Of a stretch of DNA of 64,000 bases, positions 61,498-64,000 are shown in pieces. This stretch comes from Paracoccus sp. S3-43. Its GTDB lineage: Bacteria; Pseudomonadota; Alphaproteobacteria; Rhodobacterales; Rhodobacteraceae. Under the pieces are notes generated by a model. The model was not told where the DNA came from. It saw nothing but the letters and a program-made list of their open reading frames with translations, and did no database searches. How positions within the stretch are numbered: position 1 is the first letter of the stretch; every line of letters begins with the position of its first letter. Made by a program: the position numbers and the translations under genes. The stretch lies in assembly GCF_029027965.1 (NCBI RefSeq), contig NZ_CP119082.1, positions 910,001 to 974,000 on the forward strand. The letters are read 5' to 3'.

Positions 61498-61935
61498 TCA
61501 TGAAGATTCCGGCGACGCAGCCATGATCGAGGGGCCTGCCGGAGTGTCCAGCCGCAGGCCGGCCCAAAGCCCTGCCATGACCGCCGCCGCCGCGATCAGT
61601 ATGGCATTGCCGACCATTCTTTCGGGACTGCGCGACAATCCGCGGGCCGTCGCCGTGGGAACGACCGGCATGGCCGAAATCAGCAGCGATCCGACCAGGC
61701 GAATCGACAGGGCCGCTGCAATCGCAAGGGCAATGGAGAGCCTGCCCAGCATCCTGTGCATTGCCTGCCCGCGCGACACCAGGGCGCAAATCGCCCCCAC
61801 GATCGCCAAGGCGACCAGCAGCGTCCCGGCATGATCTCGCCCGAGGCGATGCGGAAATCGACGCCGTGCAGCACCGTCCTTGTGCCCGCCGTGATGCCGG
61901 ATGGTCAGGCCCTGGGTCTGGGATCAGGCGGTCAT
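61498..61935 (-). pseudogene. Decayed znuC-znuB remnant
   Basis: ATGA overlap with the zur stop starts a znuC-like frame, but codon 4 is TGA (MTA-stop), then TQGLTIRH and, in another frame, VLHGVDFRIASGEI: the N-terminus of a ZnuC ATPase. At about 61840 it jumps to the C-terminal part of a ZnuB permease (GTLLVALAIVGAICALVS, then LVGSLLISAMPVVPTATARG and LWAGLRLDTPAGPSI). The ATPase core and most of the permease are gone. Non-functional. Confidence 0.72.
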
Positions 61936-62429
61936 CCCCCGGTTCCGGCGCAGGCGGGGCACAGGCCCAAAGCCTCGATCGTGACGCGTTCGACCTGGAA
62001 GCCGCTTTCCGCCGCAAGATCGGACAGGGCGTCGCGGACGGGGGCGGCGGGCAGTTCGGCCAGCATGTCGCAGGACCGGCAGATCAGGAAGGCGGGCGCG
62101 TGATCGTGGCCCGGATGCAGGCAGGCGGCAAAGGCGTTCAGCCGTTGCAGGCGATGGGCCAGCCCGTGTTCGACCAGGAACTCCAGGGCGCGATAGGCCA
62201 CCGGCGGCTGGCGGCCGAAGCCTTCGGCGGCCAGCCGGTCCAGCACCTCGTATGCGCCCATGGCGCGATGCGATTCCAGCAGGATTTCCAGCGTGCGCCG
62301 CCGCACCGGCGTCAGCCGCGCACCGTTTTCCGCAAGCCGGTCGCGGGCCTGGTCCAAGGCGCGCGCCTCGCAGGCGTGGTGGTCATGGGGCGCGAAGGCC
62401 GGGGCCGAGGAGGCAGGTTGATCGGACAT
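61932..62429 (-). CDS. zur: Zinc uptake regulator Zur (Fur family)
   Basis: 165 residues. Winged helix RLTPVRRRTLEILLESHRAM, YRALEFLVEHGLAH; zinc ligands in CLHPGHDHAPAFLICRSC and CPAC (two CxxC). Zur represses zinc uptake genes when zinc is plentiful. It is directly followed by the znuCB remnant; znuA is not seen on the other side. A Zur-box-like site lies just before its start. Confidence 0.87.
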   Translation of the reverse strand: MSDQPASSAPAFAPHDHHACEARALDQARDRLAENGARLTPVRRRTLEILLESHRAMGAYEVLDRLAAEGFGRQPPVAYRALEFLVEHGLAHRLQRLNAFAACLHPGHDHAPAFLICRSCDMLAELPAAPVRDALSDLAAESGFQVERVTIEALGLCPACAGTGG

Positions 62430-62432
62430 TGG

Positions 62433-62445
62433 GTTATCTTATCAC
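62433..62445. promoter_or_regulatory. Candidate Zur box
   Basis: GTTATCTTATCAC matches 11 of 13 positions of the GTTATATTATAAC-type Zur core; a weaker second site, GTGATCATATAAGA, follows at 62459-62472. It overlaps the zur promoter. Confidence 0.5.
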
Positions 62446-62627
62446 GTTCGACTGACTTGTGATCATATAAGATGCGAGGCCGCAGCCCTGCAAGAAATCA
62501 CCCAGGCGGCGGCGCCCTGCTCGTTCCCCGGTCCGCATGGGGGACGAACCGGCGCCCGAGTTGGGATGCCGTGGGCGGCGAATAGGCGGTCCTTTGCACA
62601 GGCAAATGATTTCCGACTCTTTTACTT

Positions 62628-62651
62628 TGACAATCCAGATCAAACTTGTCA
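62628..62651 (+). promoter_or_regulatory. Inverted repeat upstream of hemP
   Basis: TGACAA-N12-TTGTCA, perfect arms, 41 bases before the hemP start, in an AT-rich patch. Candidate binding site for an iron-responsive regulator, because hemP genes are normally iron-controlled. Confidence 0.45.
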
Positions 62652-62691
62652 GATTTTCCGCAACGCAAGGCTAAACCCCAAGAGGCTGATC

Positions 62692-62868
62692 ATGACCGCA
62701 GCGCGTCCCGCAGATTTCCAGCAACCGGCAACCAGCGTTCTGGCGCGCATCCCGCAGCATGACGCCACCACGCTGACGCGGGGCGGCAACCAGGCCCTGA
62801 TCGTCCTGGACGAGCAGATCTATCAACTGCGCATCACGCGCGCCGGCAAGCTGATCCTGACGAAGTAA
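62692..62868 (+). CDS. hemP: Hemin uptake protein HemP
   Basis: 58 residues. The conserved core GGNQALIVLDEQIYQLRITRAGKLILTK ends the protein, as in HemP/HmuP family members, which help express or assemble haem uptake. AGAGGC precedes the ATG. No hmu genes are adjacent in the window. Confidence 0.87.
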   Translation: MTAARPADFQQPATSVLARIPQHDATTLTRGGNQALIVLDEQIYQLRITRAGKLILTK

Positions 62869-62922
62869 TCCCTCCTTCACATCTGGATCATCCCTGGCGC
62901 GCGGCCCAGGGCAGGCGGCGGA

Positions 62923-64000
62923 TCACCCGCGCGGCTTGTTCCTGGGGCCACCGCCCGGTTTGCCGTCCGGCCGCCCCTGCGGCTTGCCGGTGAACCGGGC
63001 GCCCTGACCGCCGCCCGCACCGCCCCGCGCCGGTTTCGGACCGCCCGGCTTGCCGAACGATTTGCGGTCGCCGCCCGGCTTGCCTTCGCCACGCGGCGCA
63101 TCGCCCCGAGGCCTGAAGCCCCGGTCGCCCCCCGGCTTTCCGTCCCCGCGCGGCTTGAAGCCACGTTCGCCGGGCTTGCCATCCCCCCTTGGTTTGAACC
63201 CGCGTTCGCCCTCGGGCCGGTCGCCGCGCGCCTGGAAGGCAGGCTTCGCCCCCTCGCCCCCGGCCCCCGGCTTGCCGTGGCGCGGCCGGTCGCCCGCCGC
63301 GTCGCGATCCGCCCCCGGCTTGCCGGACCAGGGCCGGGCGGGACGGTCGCCGTTGCCTTGCGGGCGCTTGCCCCGGAACCCCGGCCGGTCGCCGCCCTCG
63401 TCCGAACCGGGACGGGGCTTGCCCGACCAGGGCCGCGCCGGGCGGTCCGAATCGTCGCGCGGACCGGCGGGCTTGCGGGCAAAGCGGCTGCCGCCCTCGG
63501 CATCGGCGCGGAACACCCGGCGCGGGGCGTCGCCGTCGTCGCGGCGCGGCTTGCGGGGGCCTTCAGCGCCGCGCGGGCGCATGTCGCGGTCCTTGGGGGC
63601 GGTCTCCCGGCCGGTCAGCAGCCCGCCAAGCTGGTCGCGCAGGACGCGCTTCTTGATCTCGACCACCTCGTTCTTTTCCATTCCGGTCAGCTTGAAGGGA
63701 CCATAGCCGATGCGGATCAGCCGGTTCACCTGCAAGCCCACATGCGCCATCGCGCGGCGGATTTCACGGTTCTTGCCCTCGCGGATGCCGACCGTCAGCC
63801 AGGCATTCGCGCCCTGCTGGCTGTCCAGCTTGATCTCCATCGGGGCGAATTCCTCTCCCTCGATGGTGGCGCCGCGGCGCAGGGGGGCGAAGGTCATGTC
63901 GCTGGGCGTGCCGTTCACCCGCACCCGGTATCGGCGCAGCCAGCCGGTCGAGGGCAGTTCCAGCCGCCGCTTCAGCTCTCCGTCATTGGTCAGCAGCAGC
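62923..64000 (-). CDS. rluB: rRNA pseudouridine synthase, RluB/RsuA type, with long basic tail (start outside window)
   Basis: 359 residues visible; the N-terminal S4 domain and catalytic Asp are outside. Core end: GWLRRYRVRVNGTPSD, WLTVGIREGKNREIRRAM, NRLIRIGYGPFKLTGM. After LRDQLGGLL a tail of about 200 residues is rich in Arg, Gly, Pro, Lys, with repeats such as GERGFKPRGDGKP and ARPWSGKP. Such tails occur in alphaproteobacterial RluB and may bind RNA. Modifies 23S rRNA U2605 (E. coli numbering). Confidence 0.87.
   Translation of the reverse strand, partial: LLLTNDGELKRRLELPSTGWLRRYRVRVNGTPSDMTFAPLRRGATIEGEEFAPMEIKLDSQQGANAWLTVGIREGKNREIRRAMAHVGLQVNRLIRIGYGPFKLTGMEKNEVVEIKKRVLRDQLGGLLTGRETAPKDRDMRPRGAEGPRKPRRDDGDAPRRVFRADAEGGSRFARKPAGPRDDSDRPARPWSGKPRPGSDEGGDRPGFRGKRPQGNGDRPARPWSGKPGADRDAAGDRPRHGKPGAGGEGAKPAFQARGDRPEGERGFKPRGDGKPGERGFKPRGDGKPGGDRGFRPRGDAPRGEGKPGGDRKSFGKPGGPKPARGGAGGGQGARFTGKPQGRPDGKPGGGPRNKPRG

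Overview
The window is high-GC alphaproteobacterial chromosome, most likely Paracoccus or a close Rhodobacteraceae/Paracoccaceae relative. Reasons: uniformly GC-rich genes with short gaps and 4-bp overlaps (ATGA/GTGA), a tat operon, glmU-glmS, gatC-gatA and glnB-glnA, a Brucella-type RibH2 behind an FMN riboswitch, a VPLPA-like C-terminal signal, a perfect CtrA-type TTAA-N7-TTAAC site, and both class Ib (nrdHIEF) and class II (nrdJ) ribonucleotide reductases. The species is inferred, not proven.

Layout. 1-413: end of an IS481-family element that leaves the window. 415-2731: glycine betaine monooxygenase pair gbcA/gbcB. 3130-6924: nrdHIEF. 6873-8513: NAD(P)HX repair enzyme. 8668-10490: PII and glutamine synthetase. 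10560-14313: a decayed mobile island beside tRNA-Glu, holding an IS110/IS21 chimera with an intact istB, two opposed integrase fragments and a hicBA toxin-antitoxin pair with a frameshifted toxin. 14439-25089: cell-wall amidase, lipoprotein, GatCA, a two-Cys ArsR regulator, NrdJ, then the hisN-mgtE-5-FCL operon and an XRE regulator. 25226-35344: quinone oxidoreductase, BI-1 protein, glutarate-type gcdH/CoA-transferase operon, nucleobase permease, CBS/CorC protein, an AGE epimerase/PhoD-like pair. 35341-44142: retropepsin-like protease, MarC, tatABC plus a DUF815 ATPase, a thiamine-diphosphate enzyme and a hybrid histidine kinase. 44184-51528: FMN riboswitch-ribH2, glmUS, gph, a Gly-rich VPLPA-type protein, bfr/bfd, queA. 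51530-52540: a complete IS481-family copy in inverse orientation to the one at the left edge. 52624-60057: MFS transporter, lpd, a PPOX-fold protein, acsA and an MHS-type transporter. 60188-64000: small membrane or exported proteins, zur beside a decayed znuCB remnant, hemP, and the C-terminal part of an RluB-type pseudouridine synthase.

Most of the window is ordinary core genome. The unusual parts are the mobile pieces and some control sites. Both IS481-family copies sit in CCTAGG sites that overlap the TAG stop codon of a host gene (gbcB and queA) and leave it intact. The complete copy has no stop codon of its own: its transposase stops at the TAG of the duplicated target. The island at tRNA-Glu shows several independent frameshifts and fusions. 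Zur has lost its zinc-uptake partners here but keeps a Zur-box-like site. I found no CRISPR array, no rRNA and no convincing wholly new multi-gene system.
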